Notes: generated by a model from the letters alone, not told the origin. 64,000 nucleotides of DNA from Rhizobacter sp. AJA081-3 (GCF_017795745.1 NZ_CP059067.1:2170001-2234000), one strand, 5' to 3'; numbered from the stretch's first letter, positions 48,546 to 61,402 are shown. Program-made: numbers and translations.

Positions 48546-50762
48546 TCAGCGCCGCTTGCTGCTGCGCGGTGCGGTGGAGGCCTTGCGCGCCGTCGCCTTG
48601 GCGGCACGCACCGGGTGCGCCGAGCCCCCCTTGGCCGGGCGCGACTTGGCCTTCGTGGCGGCCTTGGTGGCGCGGTCGGCAGCCTTGATCCTGGCGAGTT
48701 CGTCGCCGGCCTGGGCCTGCGGCACGCGTTCGCGCCGCGTGCGCAGGCGGGCCGCATCGTCTTCGCCCTCGCGCACCATGCGGAAGTCGATCTTGCGGCC
48801 GTCCAGGTCGACGCGGCTGACCTGCACCCGCACCCGCGCGCCGACGATGTAGCGCACGCCGCTGCGCTCGCCGCGCAGTTCCTGGCGTGCCTCGTCGAAG
48901 CGGTAGTACTCGCCGCCGAGCTCGGTGATGTGCACCAGGCCCTCGACATAGAGTGGATCCAGCGTCACGAACAGGCCGAAGCTCGTGACCGCGGTCACGG
49001 TGCCGGCGAACTCCTCGCCGAGGTGCTCGCGCATGTAGCGGCACTTGAGCCAGGCCTCGACGTCGCGCGAGGCCTCGTCGGCCCGGCGCTCGTTGGTGCT
49101 GCAATGCACGCCGGCGGCTTCCCAGTGCTCGAGCTCGACGTTCGGCCCCTTCACCGTCTTGCCGCCCTGGCGCACCTTGGGCGCTTCTTCGACGGCGCCG
49201 CTGAGCAGGTGATAACGCTTGCCGTGCAGCAGCGCCTTGATGACGCGGTGCACCAGCAGATCGGGGTAGCGCCGGATCGGGCTGGTGAAGTGGGTGTAGG
49301 CGTCGTAGGCCAGGCCGAAGTGACCGGCATTGGTGCCGGTGTAGATGGCCTGCTGCATCGAACGCAGCAGCATGGTGTGGATCTGCAGCGCGTCGGGTCG
49401 GTCCTTGGTCGCAGCGGCGATGGCCTGGAACTCCTTGGGCTGAGGATCCTCGCTGACCGCCAGGCCCAGGCCCAGCGCCTTCAGGTAGTTCTGCAGCAGC
49501 GTGCGCTTCTCGGGCGTCGGGCCTTCGTGCACCCGGTACAACGCCGGGTGCTTGGCGCGCGCGATGAAGTCAGCCGAGCAGACGTTGGCGGCGAGCATCG
49601 CCTCCTCGATGAGCCGGTGCGCATCGTTGCGCGTGCGCGGCACGATCTTCTCGATGCGGCCGTTCTCGTCGCAGACGATCTGCGTCTCGGTGGTCTCGAA
49701 GTCCATCGCGCCGCGGCGGCCGCGCTCCTTGAGCAGCGCGCGGTAGACCTCGTGCAGGTGCAGCAGGTGCGGCACGAGCTCGGCGCGCCGCGCCGCCTCC
49801 GGGCCGCGCGTGTTGCCGAGGATCGTGGCCACCTCGGTGTAGGTGAAGCGCGCGTGCGAGCAGATCACCGCAGGGTAGAACTGGTACGCATGCACCTCGC
49901 CTGTGGCGTCGACGATCATGTCGCACACCATCGCCAGCCGGTCTTCGTTCGGATTCAGCGAGCACAGGCCGTTGGAGATCTTCTCCGGCAGCATCGGGAT
50001 GACGCGGCGCGGAAAGTACACCGAGGTGGCGCGTTCGTAGGCGTCGTCGTCGAGCGGCTCGCCCGGCTTCACGTAGTGGCTGACGTCGGCGATGGCGACG
50101 ATCAGCCGCCATCCATTGGGCGCCTTGGTGCGGCCGATCTTCGCAGGCTCGCAGTACACCGCGTCGTCGAAGTCGCGCGCGTCCTCGCCGTCGATGGTGA
50201 CCAGCGGCACGTCGGTCAGGTCGATGCGGTGCTTGCGGTCAGCAGGGCGGATCTTCTCCGGCAGCGCGGCCGCCTGGGCGAGTGTCTCCGGCGAGAAGCG
50301 GTGCGGCACCTCGTACTTGCGCACCGCGATCTCGATCTCCATGCCCGGATCGTCGATCTCGCCGAGCACCTCGGTCACGCGACCGACAGGCTGTGAGTAC
50401 ATCGACGGCGGTTCGGTCAGCTCGATGGCCACCACCTGGCCCGCGGTCGCATTGGCGATCGCATTCTTGGGCACCATGATGTCCTGACCGTAGCGCTTGT
50501 CTTCCGGCGCGACCAACCAGATGCCGCTTTCATGCAGCAGCCGGCCGATGATCGGAGCCTTGCGCCGCTCGAGGATCTCGAGGATGCGCCCTTCGGGCCG
50601 GCCCTTGCGGTCGTAGCGGATGATGCGCGCCTTGACGCGGTCGCGATGCAGCACCGCGCGCATCTCCTGTTGAGACAGGTAGATGTCGGGCTGTCGATCG
50701 TCGCGCACGATGAAACCGTGACCGTCGCGGTGGCCCTGCACCGTGCCTTCGACTTCGCTCAT
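48546..50762 (-). CDS. rnr: Exoribonuclease RNase R
   Basis: Processive 3'-5' exoribonuclease active on structured RNA. It has 738 residues. The parts in order are: cold-shock domains (1-210), RNB catalytic domain with metal-binding acids in IDGEDARDFDDAVYC, HFTSPIRRYPDLLVHR, an S1 domain (about 575-655, GTVTAVTSFGLFVTLDPLYV) and a 70-residue basic Lys/Ala/Arg tail (KAATKAKSRPAKGG and similar). The basic tail is typical of RNase R and absent from RNase II. The ATG at 50762 has no clear Shine-Dalgarno. The frame is open upstream through the tRNA-Leu gene, but that part is not coding. It is divergent from the tRNA across 73 bases. Confidence 0.97.
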   Translation of the reverse strand: MSEVEGTVQGHRDGHGFIVRDDRQPDIYLSQQEMRAVLHRDRVKARIIRYDRKGRPEGRILEILERRKAPIIGRLLHESGIWLVAPEDKRYGQDIMVPKNAIANATAGQVVAIELTEPPSMYSQPVGRVTEVLGEIDDPGMEIEIAVRKYEVPHRFSPETLAQAAALPEKIRPADRKHRIDLTDVPLVTIDGEDARDFDDAVYCEPAKIGRTKAPNGWRLIVAIADVSHYVKPGEPLDDDAYERATSVYFPRRVIPMLPEKISNGLCSLNPNEDRLAMVCDMIVDATGEVHAYQFYPAVICSHARFTYTEVATILGNTRGPEAARRAELVPHLLHLHEVYRALLKERGRRGAMDFETTETQIVCDENGRIEKIVPRTRNDAHRLIEEAMLAANVCSADFIARAKHPALYRVHEGPTPEKRTLLQNYLKALGLGLAVSEDPQPKEFQAIAAATKDRPDALQIHTMLLRSMQQAIYTGTNAGHFGLAYDAYTHFTSPIRRYPDLLVHRVIKALLHGKRYHLLSGAVEEAPKVRQGGKTVKGPNVELEHWEAAGVHCSTNERRADEASRDVEAWLKCRYMREHLGEEFAGTVTAVTSFGLFVTLDPLYVEGLVHITELGGEYYRFDEARQELRGERSGVRYIVGARVRVQVSRVDLDGRKIDFRMVREGEDDAARLRTRRERVPQAQAGDELARIKAADRATKAATKAKSRPAKGGSAHPVRAAKATARKASTAPRSSKRR

Positions 50763-50788
50763 CAGCTCGGCGCCGACCGCGGGGGTTG

Positions 50789-50818
50789 TTGAGATTTGGT
50801 TTGTTTTGATGATATGAT
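50789..50818 (+). promoter_or_regulatory. Sigma-70 promoter of tRNA-Leu
   Basis: TTGAGA (50789-50794), an 18-base spacer and TATGAT (50813-50818), with a predicted start about 10 bases before the tRNA 5' end. The region is unusually AT-rich for this window. The rnr promoter must lie in the same 73 bases on the other strand. Confidence 0.6.
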
Positions 50819-50835
50819 CCAAGACTTCCTGAAAT

Positions 50836-50920
<85 letters not shown>

Positions 50921-50941
50921 GATGATAGACAGAGTCAAGAG

Positions 50942-50971
50942 AAGGCCAGCGCTGCACGCGCTGGCCTTTTT
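50942..50971 (+). terminator. Rho-independent terminator of tRNA-Leu
   Basis: GGCCAGCGC (50944-50952) and GCGCTGGCC (50958-50966) form a 9-bp stem with a 5-base loop, extended by two A-T pairs, followed by TTTTT. It starts about 20 bases after the tRNA 3' end. Confidence 0.9.
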
Positions 50972-51000
50972 GTTTGCGCGATGGTTATGCAGATCGTGCG

Positions 51001-51522
51001 TCAGATGACGAACTTCTTCGCCAGGCCTTCCGGGCGCAGATCGTCGTATTCCTCGAACGGCTGGTGGATCCACGGGCTCGTGGGCAGCAGTTCGACGTAG
51101 TAGTCGGGCGTGTAGCTCGACACGCCCTTGGTCCAGATGACCGCCGATCGGAGTTCGCTGATCGACGGCATGCCACGCAAACGATCCACCACCGCGCGCA
51201 GCGTCACGCCCGAGTCGGCCAGATCGTCGACCAGCAACACCCGGCCGGCAAGTTCGCCCTTGGGCAGGGTGATGTACTTGGCCATGTCCAGGCGGCCCTG
51301 GATCGTCCCCGCATCGGCGCGGTAGGAGCTGGTCGACATGATCGCCAGCGGCTTGTCGAATACGCGCGACAGCACGTCGCCGGGCCGCATGCCGCCGCGC
51401 GCCAGGCAGAGGATCTGGTCGAACTCCCAACCCGACGCATGCACCTTGAGCGCCAGGCGCTCGATCAGCATGTGGTACTCGTCCCAGGAGACGTACAGGT
51501 GTTTGCCGTCGTCGGTCAGCAT
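51001..51522 (-). CDS. Purine-type phosphoribosyltransferase
   Basis: A 173-residue type I phosphoribosyltransferase. The PRPP-binding loop is VLLVDDLADSGVTLRA, with LCLARGGMRPGDVLSR upstream. The layout is closest to xanthine/hypoxanthine-guanine enzymes, and the position directly after purA supports purine salvage. The exact base is uncertain, so no symbol is given. It has a 43-base gap to purA and is the last gene of the minus-strand run that starts with ispG. Confidence 0.88.
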   Translation of the reverse strand: MLTDDGKHLYVSWDEYHMLIERLALKVHASGWEFDQILCLARGGMRPGDVLSRVFDKPLAIMSTSSYRADAGTIQGRLDMAKYITLPKGELAGRVLLVDDLADSGVTLRAVVDRLRGMPSISELRSAVIWTKGVSSYTPDYYVELLPTSPWIHQPFEEYDDLRPEGLAKKFVI

Positions 51523-51565
51523 GAAAGGGCTCCAGATGAAATGGGGGCTCGCACTCGAAACTCAA

Positions 51566-54110
<2,545 letters not shown>

Positions 54111-54138
54111 GGGAAAACCGCGGGGGATTAAAAAGCAG

Positions 54139-54144
54139 ATTGTA
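54139..54144 (-). promoter_or_regulatory. Possible -10 element for hisZ-purA
   Basis: TACAAT on the minus strand, 28 bases upstream of the hisZ ATG, in a short AT-richer patch after a GC hairpin that follows the DUF2065 gene (AGCCCGCC/GGCGGG, around 54157-54173). No good -35 is seen. It may give hisZ-purA a separate transcript start from the hfl genes. Confidence 0.35.
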
Positions 54145-54174
54145 CCGGCCGCATCAGCCCCGCCCAGGCGGGCT

Positions 54175-54375
54175 TCACGGCCAGAACAACAGCAGCAGCC
54201 CGAGGCCCAGCATCATGCTCGACAGCCCCAGGAAGCGGATCTGCCCGTCGCTCATCCGGGTGGCCTGCTCGAAGAGCCGCCGCCATCCTCCCGGGCTGAA
54301 GAACGGCAGCAGCCCCTCCACCACCAGCATCAGCGCGCAGGCCGCCAGCAGCACGTCCCAGAAGCCTGCGGGCAC
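54175..54375 (-). CDS. DUF2065 (YjeT-like) small membrane protein
   Basis: A 66-residue protein with two hydrophobic segments (about 7-25 and 48-65) separated by [20 protein letters not shown], the DUF2065 pattern. Its function is unknown. The start is a GTG at 54375, six bases after the hflC stop. The family is typically found between hflC and purA or hisZ, as here, which suggests a link to the HflKC complex. Confidence 0.88.
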   Translation of the reverse strand: MPAGFWDVLLAACALMLVVEGLLPFFSPGGWRRLFEQATRMSDGQIRFLGLSSMMLGLGLLLLFWP

Positions 54376-54381
54376 GGCCGA

Positions 54382-55284
54382 CTACTTCTTCGGTGCTGCC
54401 GCTGCGGCGGGCGCGGCGGAAGCGGAGCCGCGCATGGCCTTGAAGAAATCGCTGGCCGGGTCGAGCACCATCACGTCGCCCTTGGTCCGGAAGGCAGCCC
54501 GGTAGGCCTCGAGGCTGCGATAGAACTGCGCGAACTGCGGGTCGCGGCCGAAGGCCTCGGCGAAGATGGCCGACGCCTTCGCATCGCCCTCGCCCTTGAC
54601 CTTCTGCGCTTCCCGGTAGGCCTCGGCCACGATGACCTGGCGCTGGCGGTCGGCATCGGCACGGATCTTTTCGCCCTCGGCACCGCCGGTGGAACGCAGC
54701 TGGTTGGCCACCTGCTGCCGCTCCGAGCGCATGCGGCTGTAGATCGAGTCGGTGATGTTGGCGACGAAGTCCACGCGCTTGATGCGCACGTCGAGGATCT
54801 CGATGCCGAAAGATTTGGCGTCGTCTTCCAGCCGGGCGCGCACATCCTGCATGACCTTGTCTCGCTCGATCGACAGCACGCCGCCGACGGTTCGCTTGGT
54901 CACCTCTTCGTTGAACGCGGCATGCACGACCGGCGACAGGCGCGTCTCGAGGTTGCGCATGTCGGTGCCGTTGTTGCGGATGAACTGGCGCGGCTCGGAC
55001 ACCCGCCACTTGACCAGCCAGTCGATGACCAGGCTCTTCTTTTCGGCGGTGAAGATCGGCCGCGTATCGGGGCTGTCCAGCGTCTGGATGCGACGGTCGA
55101 GGAACACGACGTTCTGGAACGGCGGAGGCAGCTTGACCTTCAGGCCCGGTTCTGTGATCACTTCCTTGATTTCGCCGAGCGCGTAGATGACGGCCACCTG
55201 GCGCTGGTCGACGACGAACAGCGTGGAGGCTGCCGCCATCAGGGCCAGCAGGACGAGGCCGACGATGAGTCCAATGCGATTCAT
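54382..55284 (-). CDS. hflC: HflC, SPFH-domain membrane protein
   Basis: With HflK forms the large periplasm-facing cage that surrounds and modulates the FtsH protease. It has 300 residues: one N-terminal membrane helix (about 5-24), then the SPFH/band-7 domain (from FVVDQRQVAVIYALGEI) and a long helical coiled coil, ending in an Ala/Pro tail. Its ATG lies 20 bases after the hflK stop. Confidence 0.97.
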   Translation of the reverse strand: MNRIGLIVGLVLLALMAAASTLFVVDQRQVAVIYALGEIKEVITEPGLKVKLPPPFQNVVFLDRRIQTLDSPDTRPIFTAEKKSLVIDWLVKWRVSEPRQFIRNNGTDMRNLETRLSPVVHAAFNEEVTKRTVGGVLSIERDKVMQDVRARLEDDAKSFGIEILDVRIKRVDFVANITDSIYSRMRSERQQVANQLRSTGGAEGEKIRADADRQRQVIVAEAYREAQKVKGEGDAKASAIFAEAFGRDPQFAQFYRSLEAYRAAFRTKGDVMVLDPASDFFKAMRGSASAAPAAAAAPKK

Positions 55285-55304
55285 GTGTTTGTGCTCCCTG
55301 CTGC

Positions 55305-56645
55305 TCAGCGGCCGTCGCGGTCACGCGTGCGCTGTCCGTCGCGCGAACGCGCATCGGCCGCGGCGGCGGCGGGCACGGTCGTCTCGGCGGCGGCTGGCGC
55401 GGCTGCGGGCGTTGCCGCGGTGCCGGGCGCGGCGCCGGCCTGTTGCATCAGCTTGTCCAGCGGCAGGTACAGCAGGTTCGAGTTGCCGCGGCTGTCCACC
55501 AGCACCTTGCTGACGTTGGAGTAGACCTGCTGCATCGTGTCGATGTACAGGCGATCGCGGGTCACGCTCGGCGCCTTCTGGTACTCGGTCAGCACGCGGC
55601 TGAAGCGCTGCGCGTCACCTTCCGCCTGCGCCACGATGCTCGACTTGTAGCCCTCGGCCTCCTCGCGCAAGCGCGCGGCGGTGCCCTGCGCCTTCGGGAT
55701 CACGTCGCTGGCGTAGGCCAGGCCTTCCTTCTTCAGGCGATCACCGTCCTGGCCGGCCTTCAGGGTGTCCTCGAAAGCGGCCTGCACCTGCTCGGGGGGC
55801 TGCACGCTCTGCATGTTGACGTTGGCCACGACGATGCCCGCCTTGAGCCTGTCGAGCTGGGCCTGGATGGACTTCACCAGTTCGGCCGCGATGGCGTCGC
55901 GCTGCTCGTAAAGCACCGCGTCGATGTTGGTGCGGCCGACGATCTCGCGCACGGCCGATTCGGCCGCCAGCGTCACCGCTTCTTCGGGGTCGCGATTCTC
56001 GAAGATGAAGGCGCGCGCATCCTTGAGCCGGTACTGCACCGTGAAGCGGATGTCGATGATGTTCTCGTCCTGCGTCAGCATCGACGAGTCGCGCAGGCCA
56101 GTGGCCTGCACCACCACGTTGCGGCCGACCTCGCGCGAGCGCAACTGCGTCACGCTGACCGTCTCGTGCGCCTGGAACGGGTACGGCATGCGCCACTGGA
56201 AGCCGGCGTCCGCGGTGTGGCTGAACTTGCCGAACGAGGTGACGACCGCCTGCTGCCCTTCCTGGACGATGAAGAAGCCGCTGCCCAGCCAGATCAGCGC
56301 GACCACGCCGGCGATCAGGCCGGCGCCGATGCCGGCGCTCTTCATGTCGGGCTGGAAGTTGCTCGGGCCGCCGCCGTCGTCCGATGGGCCGCCACCGCGC
56401 GGGCCGCCGCCCTTGCCGCCGAACAGGCCGCCGAGCTTGCGGTTGAAGTCACGCCAGAGTTCGTCGAGGTCGGGCGGTCCGTCGTTGCGCCCGCCGCTGG
56501 CCAGACTCAGGTCGGCGCCGGCAGGGCGCAATGCGCGCCGCGATGCCGTGAAGGCACCGGCAAACAGCGCGCGAGCCGCTCGGGCGACCTCGCGCAGTCG
56601 CTCGACGGGGCCGGTGGAGGTGGGATTCGCGTGGTTCATGATCAT
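55305..56645 (-). CDS. hflK: HflK, SPFH-domain membrane protein
   Basis: Partner of HflC in the FtsH-modulating complex. It has 446 residues. The N-terminal cytoplasmic part is Gly-rich (LFGGKGGGPRGGGPSDD region). A membrane helix (about 107-128) is followed by the SPFH domain (FFIVQEGQQAVVTSFGKFS) and a helical region; the C-terminus is Ala/Pro-rich. The ATG at 56645 overlaps the hflX stop as ATGA; a second ATG at 56639 is possible. Confidence 0.97.
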   Translation of the reverse strand: MIMNHANPTSTGPVERLREVARAARALFAGAFTASRRALRPAGADLSLASGGRNDGPPDLDELWRDFNRKLGGLFGGKGGGPRGGGPSDDGGGPSNFQPDMKSAGIGAGLIAGVVALIWLGSGFFIVQEGQQAVVTSFGKFSHTADAGFQWRMPYPFQAHETVSVTQLRSREVGRNVVVQATGLRDSSMLTQDENIIDIRFTVQYRLKDARAFIFENRDPEEAVTLAAESAVREIVGRTNIDAVLYEQRDAIAAELVKSIQAQLDRLKAGIVVANVNMQSVQPPEQVQAAFEDTLKAGQDGDRLKKEGLAYASDVIPKAQGTAARLREEAEGYKSSIVAQAEGDAQRFSRVLTEYQKAPSVTRDRLYIDTMQQVYSNVSKVLVDSRGNSNLLYLPLDKLMQQAGAAPGTAATPAAAPAAAETTVPAAAAADARSRDGQRTRDRDGR

Positions 56646-57895
56646 GAGGCGAACGAATCGTGGGTTCCGGTGGAAGGGAGATCAAGCGTCGAAGCGGCGG
56701 ACTCGCCGGCCGAATCGACTTCAATTGGGGGCCGGTGCGGGGCATTCAAGTCGGGATCGAGCGTTCCGCCGACCGCCTCGGTCAGCACCTGGCGCAACTC
56801 GGCCAGGCCGGTGCCGTCGATGGCACTGACGAAAACGCGCGGCACACGCTGCCCGCCGGCACGTTCGATCATGTCGCGCAGCACACGCGGCCGCTGGCTG
56901 GGCTCGAGGCGGTCGAGCTTGTTGAACACCAGCACCTGGGTGACCTGCCCGGCGCCGATCTCCTCGAGCACCCGCTCGACCTCGGCCATCTGCTCGTCGA
57001 GCACCGGGCTGGAGCAGTCGACCACGTGCAGCAGCAGGTCGGCATCGGCCGCCTCCTGCAGCGTGGCCTCGAAGGCCTCGACCAGCTTGTGCGGCAGGTC
57101 GCGGATGAAGCCGACGGTGTCCGACAGGGAAACGGCGCGCCCGACCTCCTCGAGATAGAGCTGCCGCGTGGTCGTGTCGAGCGTGGCGAACAGCTGGTCG
57201 GCCGCGTAGCTGCGCGCCTTGACCAGCGCGTTGAACAGCGTGGACTTGCCGGCGTTCGTGTAGCCCACCAGCGAGACACGGAAGGTCTGGTTGCGCTCGC
57301 GCGCCCGACGCTGCGTCTTGCGCTGCTTCTTGACGCTCTCGAGCCTGCGCTTCACCGTCTTGATGCGCTCGTCGATCATGCGCCGGTCGAGTTCGATCTG
57401 CGCTTCGCCCGGACCGCCGCGCGTGCCGATGCCACCCTGCTGGCGCTCCAGGTGGCTCCAGCGGCGCACCAGCCGGGTGGCCAGGTACTGCAAGCGCGCC
57501 AGTTCGACCTGCAGCTTGCCCTCGTGGCTCTGCGCCCGGGCGGCGAAGATCTCGAGGATCAGCATGGTGCGATCGGCGACGGCCACGCCCAGGTGCTGCT
57601 CGAGGTTGCGCTGCTGGGCCGGCGAGAGCGCCTGGTCGAACAGCACCGCTTCGGCCTGGTGGCCTTGCACCAGCGCCTTGATCTCGTCGGCCTTGCCCGA
57701 CCCGACGAACAGCGCCGCGTCGGGCGCCTTGCGCCGCGCGATGACACGCGCCACCGCCACGTCGCCGGCGGATTCGGCCAGCAGCGCGAGTTCGTCGAGC
57801 GAAGCATCGAACGGGCCACGCCCGCCGAAGTCGACGCCGACGAGGATCGCCCGTGCAGGGCCGCCCGCCGGGCCGATGGGTTCCGCGGAACTCAA
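56642..57895 (-). CDS. hflX: GTPase HflX
   Basis: Ribosome-associated GTPase that splits stalled or stressed 70S ribosomes. It has 417 residues. The N-terminal HflX domain has [15 protein letters not shown] and the Gly-rich [19 protein letters not shown]; the G domain has [31 protein letters not shown] and FNKLDR. The start is a TTG at 57895 that overlaps the hfq stop as TTGA; no ATG or GTG lies near the family N-terminus. This suggests tight coupling to hfq. Confidence 0.96.
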   Translation of the reverse strand: MSSAEPIGPAGGPARAILVGVDFGGRGPFDASLDELALLAESAGDVAVARVIARRKAPDAALFVGSGKADEIKALVQGHQAEAVLFDQALSPAQQRNLEQHLGVAVADRTMLILEIFAARAQSHEGKLQVELARLQYLATRLVRRWSHLERQQGGIGTRGGPGEAQIELDRRMIDERIKTVKRRLESVKKQRKTQRRARERNQTFRVSLVGYTNAGKSTLFNALVKARSYAADQLFATLDTTTRQLYLEEVGRAVSLSDTVGFIRDLPHKLVEAFEATLQEAADADLLLHVVDCSSPVLDEQMAEVERVLEEIGAGQVTQVLVFNKLDRLEPSQRPRVLRDMIERAGGQRVPRVFVSAIDGTGLAELRQVLTEAVGGTLDPDLNAPHRPPIEVDSAGESAASTLDLPSTGTHDSFAS

Positions 57896-58134
57896 GCCTG
57901 CTCGGGCGTTTCGTTGGCGTGGAAGTTCACCGCCCGGCCCGGCACCACGGTGGAGATCGCGTGCTTGTAGACCATCTGCGTGACGGTGTTCCGGAGCAGC
58001 ACCACATACTGATCGAAGGACTCGATGTGGCCCTGCAGCTTGATGCCGTTGACGAGATAGATCGACACCGGCACATGCTCCTTGCGCAGCAGGTTCAGAA
58101 ACGGGTCTTGTAGGAGTTGCCCTTTATTGCTCAC
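57892..58134 (-). CDS. hfq: RNA chaperone Hfq
   Basis: Hexameric Sm-like protein that joins small RNAs to mRNAs. It has 80 residues, without the long C-terminal tail of E. coli. Sm1 holds [19 protein letters not shown] and [15 protein letters not shown]; Sm2 has [10 protein letters not shown]. The start is GTG at 58134, with GGAG six bases upstream; there is no in-frame ATG. It heads hfq-hflX-hflK-hflC. The 100-base gap before it probably holds its promoter, but I cannot pick one clearly. Confidence 0.99.
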   Translation of the reverse strand: MSNKGQLLQDPFLNLLRKEHVPVSIYLVNGIKLQGHIESFDQYVVLLRNTVTQMVYKHAISTVVPGRAVNFHANETPEQA

Positions 58135-58234
58135 GATATGCTCCGTGATGAAAGTTCGTAGGACGGAGACGTTAACACAGCGCCATCGCGCCCTGCTGGA
58201 TTCTCCGCATTGACCTTGTGATCAGCCGATCAGA

Positions 58235-59566
58235 TCACTTCTCGTCGAAGGGGTTCCGCGAGGAGCGCATTTCGATGCGCAGCGGCGTGCCGACGAGCTT
58301 GAAGTGCTCGCGGAAGCGCCCTTCCAGGTAGCGCTTGTACGACTCGGTCACGTGCTCCAGCGAATTGCCGTGGATGACGATGATCGGCGGGTTCATCCCA
58401 CCCTGGTGCGCGTAGCGCAGCTTGGGGCGGAACATGCCGGCGCGCTTGGGCGTCTGGTGCTCCACCGCCTCGAGCAGCAATCGGGTCAGCACCGGCGTGG
58501 GCATCTTGCGCGTGGCCGAGGCGTGCGAATCGGCGATCGCCTTCCACACCGGCGCCAGTCCCTGGCGCTTCTTCGCCGAGATGTGCAGCAGCGGCGCGAA
58601 CTTCAGGAAGGCCAGGCGCTGCTCGATGGAACGCTGCAGCGTCTGCTTCTGGTAGTCATCGACCGCGTCCCACTTGTTCACCGCCATCACCACTGCGCGG
58701 CCGCTGTCGAGGATGTAGCCGGCGATGTGCGCGTCCTGGTCGGTCACGCCCTGGGTGGCGTCGAGCAGCAGCAGCACCACGTTGGCGTCGGCGATGGCCT
58801 GCAGCGTCTTGACCACCGAGAACTTCTCGATCGCTTCGAACACCTTGCCCTTGCGGCGCAGGCCCGCGGTGTCGATCAGTTCGAACTTCTGGCCGTTGCG
58901 CTCGAAGGGCACGTGGATCGCGTCCCGTGTCGTGCCCGGCAGGTCGAAGGCGACGAGGCGCTCTTCGCCCAGCCAGGTGTTGATCAGCGTGGACTTGCCG
59001 ACGTTGGGCCGGCCGGCCACCGCCAGGCGGATCGGACCGTCGGTCTGATCGGGTGCCTCGTCTTCGTCGTCGAAGGGAAAGTCCGCCAGCGCCGCCTCGA
59101 TCAGGCTGCGCACGCCCTGCCCGTGCGCGGCCGACACCGGGTGCGGCTCGCCCAGGCCGAGTTCGTAGAACTCGCCGAGCAGCGGCGACTCCGCCATGCC
59201 TTCGGCCTTGTTGGCCGCGAGCACCACCTTCTTGCCGGTGGTGCGCAGGAAGCGGGCGATGTCATGGTCCTGCGCGGACAGGCCGCCGCGCACGTCGACC
59301 ACGAAAACCACCGCATCCGCCTCGGCCACCGCCTGGCGCGTCTGCTTGGCCATCTCCTTGAAGATGCCGGACTCCGCGGTCGGCTCGAAGCCGCCGGTAT
59401 CGACGACGATGAACTCGCGGTCGCCCAGGCGGCCGTCGCCGTAGTGGCGGTCGCGCGTCAGGCCGGCGAAGTCGGCGACGATGGCGTCGCGGCTCTTCGT
59501 CATGCGGTTGAACAAAGTGGACTTGCCCACGTTGGGCCGGCCCACGAGGGCGAGAACGGGCTTCAT
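58235..59566 (-). CDS. der: Ribosome-assembly GTPase Der (EngA)
   Basis: Essential GTPase for 50S maturation, with two G domains in tandem. It has 443 residues. G domain 1 has [17 protein letters not shown] and domain 2 has [19 protein letters not shown]; both have DTAG/DTGG switch motifs and NKxD (NKWDAVDD in the second). The KH-like C-terminal domain ends [10 protein letters not shown]. The ATG at 59566 is the start because upstream frame is bamB shadow. Confidence 0.98.
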   Translation of the reverse strand: MKPVLALVGRPNVGKSTLFNRMTKSRDAIVADFAGLTRDRHYGDGRLGDREFIVVDTGGFEPTAESGIFKEMAKQTRQAVAEADAVVFVVDVRGGLSAQDHDIARFLRTTGKKVVLAANKAEGMAESPLLGEFYELGLGEPHPVSAAHGQGVRSLIEAALADFPFDDEDEAPDQTDGPIRLAVAGRPNVGKSTLINTWLGEERLVAFDLPGTTRDAIHVPFERNGQKFELIDTAGLRRKGKVFEAIEKFSVVKTLQAIADANVVLLLLDATQGVTDQDAHIAGYILDSGRAVVMAVNKWDAVDDYQKQTLQRSIEQRLAFLKFAPLLHISAKKRQGLAPVWKAIADSHASATRKMPTPVLTRLLLEAVEHQTPKRAGMFRPKLRYAHQGGMNPPIIVIHGNSLEHVTESYKRYLEGRFREHFKLVGTPLRIEMRSSRNPFDEK

Positions 59567-59597
59567 GGACGCGAGGCTCCCGCCGCGTGGCGATGCG

Positions 59598-60728
59598 TCA
59601 CTCGGGACGGAAGGCGTGCAGCCCGCCGTTGCGCGTGACGACCAGCAGCGTGTTGCCGGAAGCGACCGGCGCCGCTGCCGCTCCCGAGCTGTCGGTGGAC
59701 AGTCGCAGCACCGGCTCGCCCTTGTCGAGCGACATCCAGTGCACCGTGCCCTCGCCATCGACGAACACCACCGTCGGGCCGACCGCCAGCGGAGAACTCA
59801 CGCTGCGGTACATCAGCCGCTCCGACGTCCAGGCCACCTCGCCGGACGCCGTGCGCCAGGCGGTGAGGCGATCCGACGCATCCGCGCCGACGATGACCTG
59901 CTCGTTGCCGGCCACGCCCTCGGTGCCGCCGATGACGCGCGACCACAGAAGGTTGCCGCGTTCGGCGTTCACGCAACCGACGGCGGACTGGAAGGCCCGC
60001 ATGCAGACGGTGTCGCCCAGGCGCAGCACAGGCGCCACCAGGTCGGCCAGGCGCTCCACCTCGTTGGCGCCGCGCGGCGAAGCCACCGGCACTTCCCAGC
60101 GCACCGAGCCGCGCAACGGGTCGATGCCGGCCAGGCGCGGGCCCTGCCCGACCAGCAGCGTGTCCTTGAAGGCCGCGACCACGCCGCCCTGGGCGAGCGT
60201 CAGGGCCTCACCCGGACGCTGCAGCGACCAGAGCTGGCGGCCGTCGAGCACGTCGTAGGCGAGCACGCGGCGGTCGACGCCGAGCACGAAGACACGTTCG
60301 CCGGCCACCAGCGGCGCCGTCACCACCTTGGTGCCGATCGGCTTGCGCCAGGCCGGCTTGCCGCCGTCGAGCACGACCAGGTCGCCCTCGCGCGTCACCA
60401 CCGCGGCGAAGCGGCCGTCGCTGCCCACACCGGCGACGATGCGGCCGTCGACGCTGGTGCGCCAGAGCGTCTTGCCGGTGTCCGCCTGCACGGCGGCCAC
60501 GGTGCCATCGCTGCCGGCGACGGTGAACACACCCGCGTTGACGGCCACCGAGAGCGGGAAGCCGACGTCGCCGATGCGCTCGGTCCAGACCTGCCGCCCG
60601 GCGATCGGCGCGGTGATCGGCTCGAGCGGCTTGGGCTTCGGGCGTTCCGGGCCGCTGGAGCAGGCCGCGAGCAGCAGCACCAGCGCGCCGGCCAGCAGCC
60701 GGCCGGTCGTGGCGGCGCGGCAGTTCAC
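59598..60728 (-). CDS. bamB: Outer-membrane lipoprotein BamB
   Basis: Beta-propeller scaffold of the BAM complex that helps BamA. It has 376 residues. It has a lipoprotein signal with lipobox LAAC; the lipidated Cys is C23. It then holds repeated PQQ/WD-like blades (for example [29 protein letters not shown]). The GTG at 60728 overlaps the yfgM stop as GTGA. The yfgM-bamB-der order is widely conserved. The partner bamA is at 34513. Confidence 0.96.
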   Translation of the reverse strand: MNCRAATTGRLLAGALVLLLAACSSGPERPKPKPLEPITAPIAGRQVWTERIGDVGFPLSVAVNAGVFTVAGSDGTVAAVQADTGKTLWRTSVDGRIVAGVGSDGRFAAVVTREGDLVVLDGGKPAWRKPIGTKVVTAPLVAGERVFVLGVDRRVLAYDVLDGRQLWSLQRPGEALTLAQGGVVAAFKDTLLVGQGPRLAGIDPLRGSVRWEVPVASPRGANEVERLADLVAPVLRLGDTVCMRAFQSAVGCVNAERGNLLWSRVIGGTEGVAGNEQVIVGADASDRLTAWRTASGEVAWTSERLMYRSVSSPLAVGPTVVFVDGEGTVHWMSLDKGEPVLRLSTDSSGAAAAPVASGNTLLVVTRNGGLHAFRPE

Positions 60729-61402
60729 TTCGTCGCTCCAGCGGTCTTGGGCGCTTCGGCCGGCGGCGCGGCGCCCAGCGAGGTGAGCTTGGCGTCGATC
60801 AGCCGGCGGTACTCGACCTTCGGGTCCATCGTGTCCCAGGCCTTCTTGTAGGCGGCCTTCGCCTCCTCGGTCTTGCCTTGTGCGAGCAGGACGTCGCCAC
60901 GCCGATCGGCCACCAGCGCCTCGAACTCCTTGCCGCTTGCGCCGTCGAGCTGCTTGAGCGCCTCGTCGTACTTCTTCTGGTCGGCCAGCACGCCGGCCAG
61001 GCGCAGGCGCGCCACCGTCTGGTACTCGGCCTCGGTGGCGTTGCCGGCCACCCAGCCCAGCGTGGCCACGGCGGCATCGGCCTGGCCCTTCTCGAACTGC
61101 AGCTTGGCTGCCACCAGGCCGCCCTGCTGTGCGTAGGCGGTGCGCGGGAAGCGCTCCTTCATGTCGTTGAAGATGCCGCCGGCCTTGCTGACCTCGCCGG
61201 CGATGGCGGCGCGCTCGAGCTCGTCGAACATCGCGGCAGCCTTCACGGCCTGGTCGCGCTGCCACCAGTTCCAGCCGTTCCAGGCGGCGAAGCCGGCCAG
61301 GGCCAGCGTCACCAGCCAGGTCAGGGCATTGCCGTACTGCTTCCAGAAAGCCTTCAGCTGGTCGAGCTGTTCTTGTTCTTCGAGATCGAGATGCGTGGCC
61401 AT
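60725..61402 (-). CDS. YfgM-like membrane-anchored TPR protein
   Basis: A 225-residue inner-membrane protein: a short cytoplasmic head (LDLEEQEQLDQLKAFWKQYG), one membrane helix (about 25-47) and a periplasmic set of TPR-like helical repeats. In E. coli YfgM binds PpiD near the Sec translocon and affects stress signalling. The usual place, between hisS and bamB, is kept here. Confidence 0.92.
   Translation of the reverse strand: MATHLDLEEQEQLDQLKAFWKQYGNALTWLVTLALAGFAAWNGWNWWQRDQAVKAAAMFDELERAAIAGEVSKAGGIFNDMKERFPRTAYAQQGGLVAAKLQFEKGQADAAVATLGWVAGNATEAEYQTVARLRLAGVLADQKKYDEALKQLDGASGKEFEALVADRRGDVLLAQGKTEEAKAAYKKAWDTMDPKVEYRRLIDAKLTSLGAAPPAEAPKTAGATK

Noticed and set aside
58200-58235. Hairpin GTGATC/GATCAC just after der as a terminator
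   Set aside because: Only six base pairs with a 9-base loop and no U run; it overlaps the der stop and is too weak to call.
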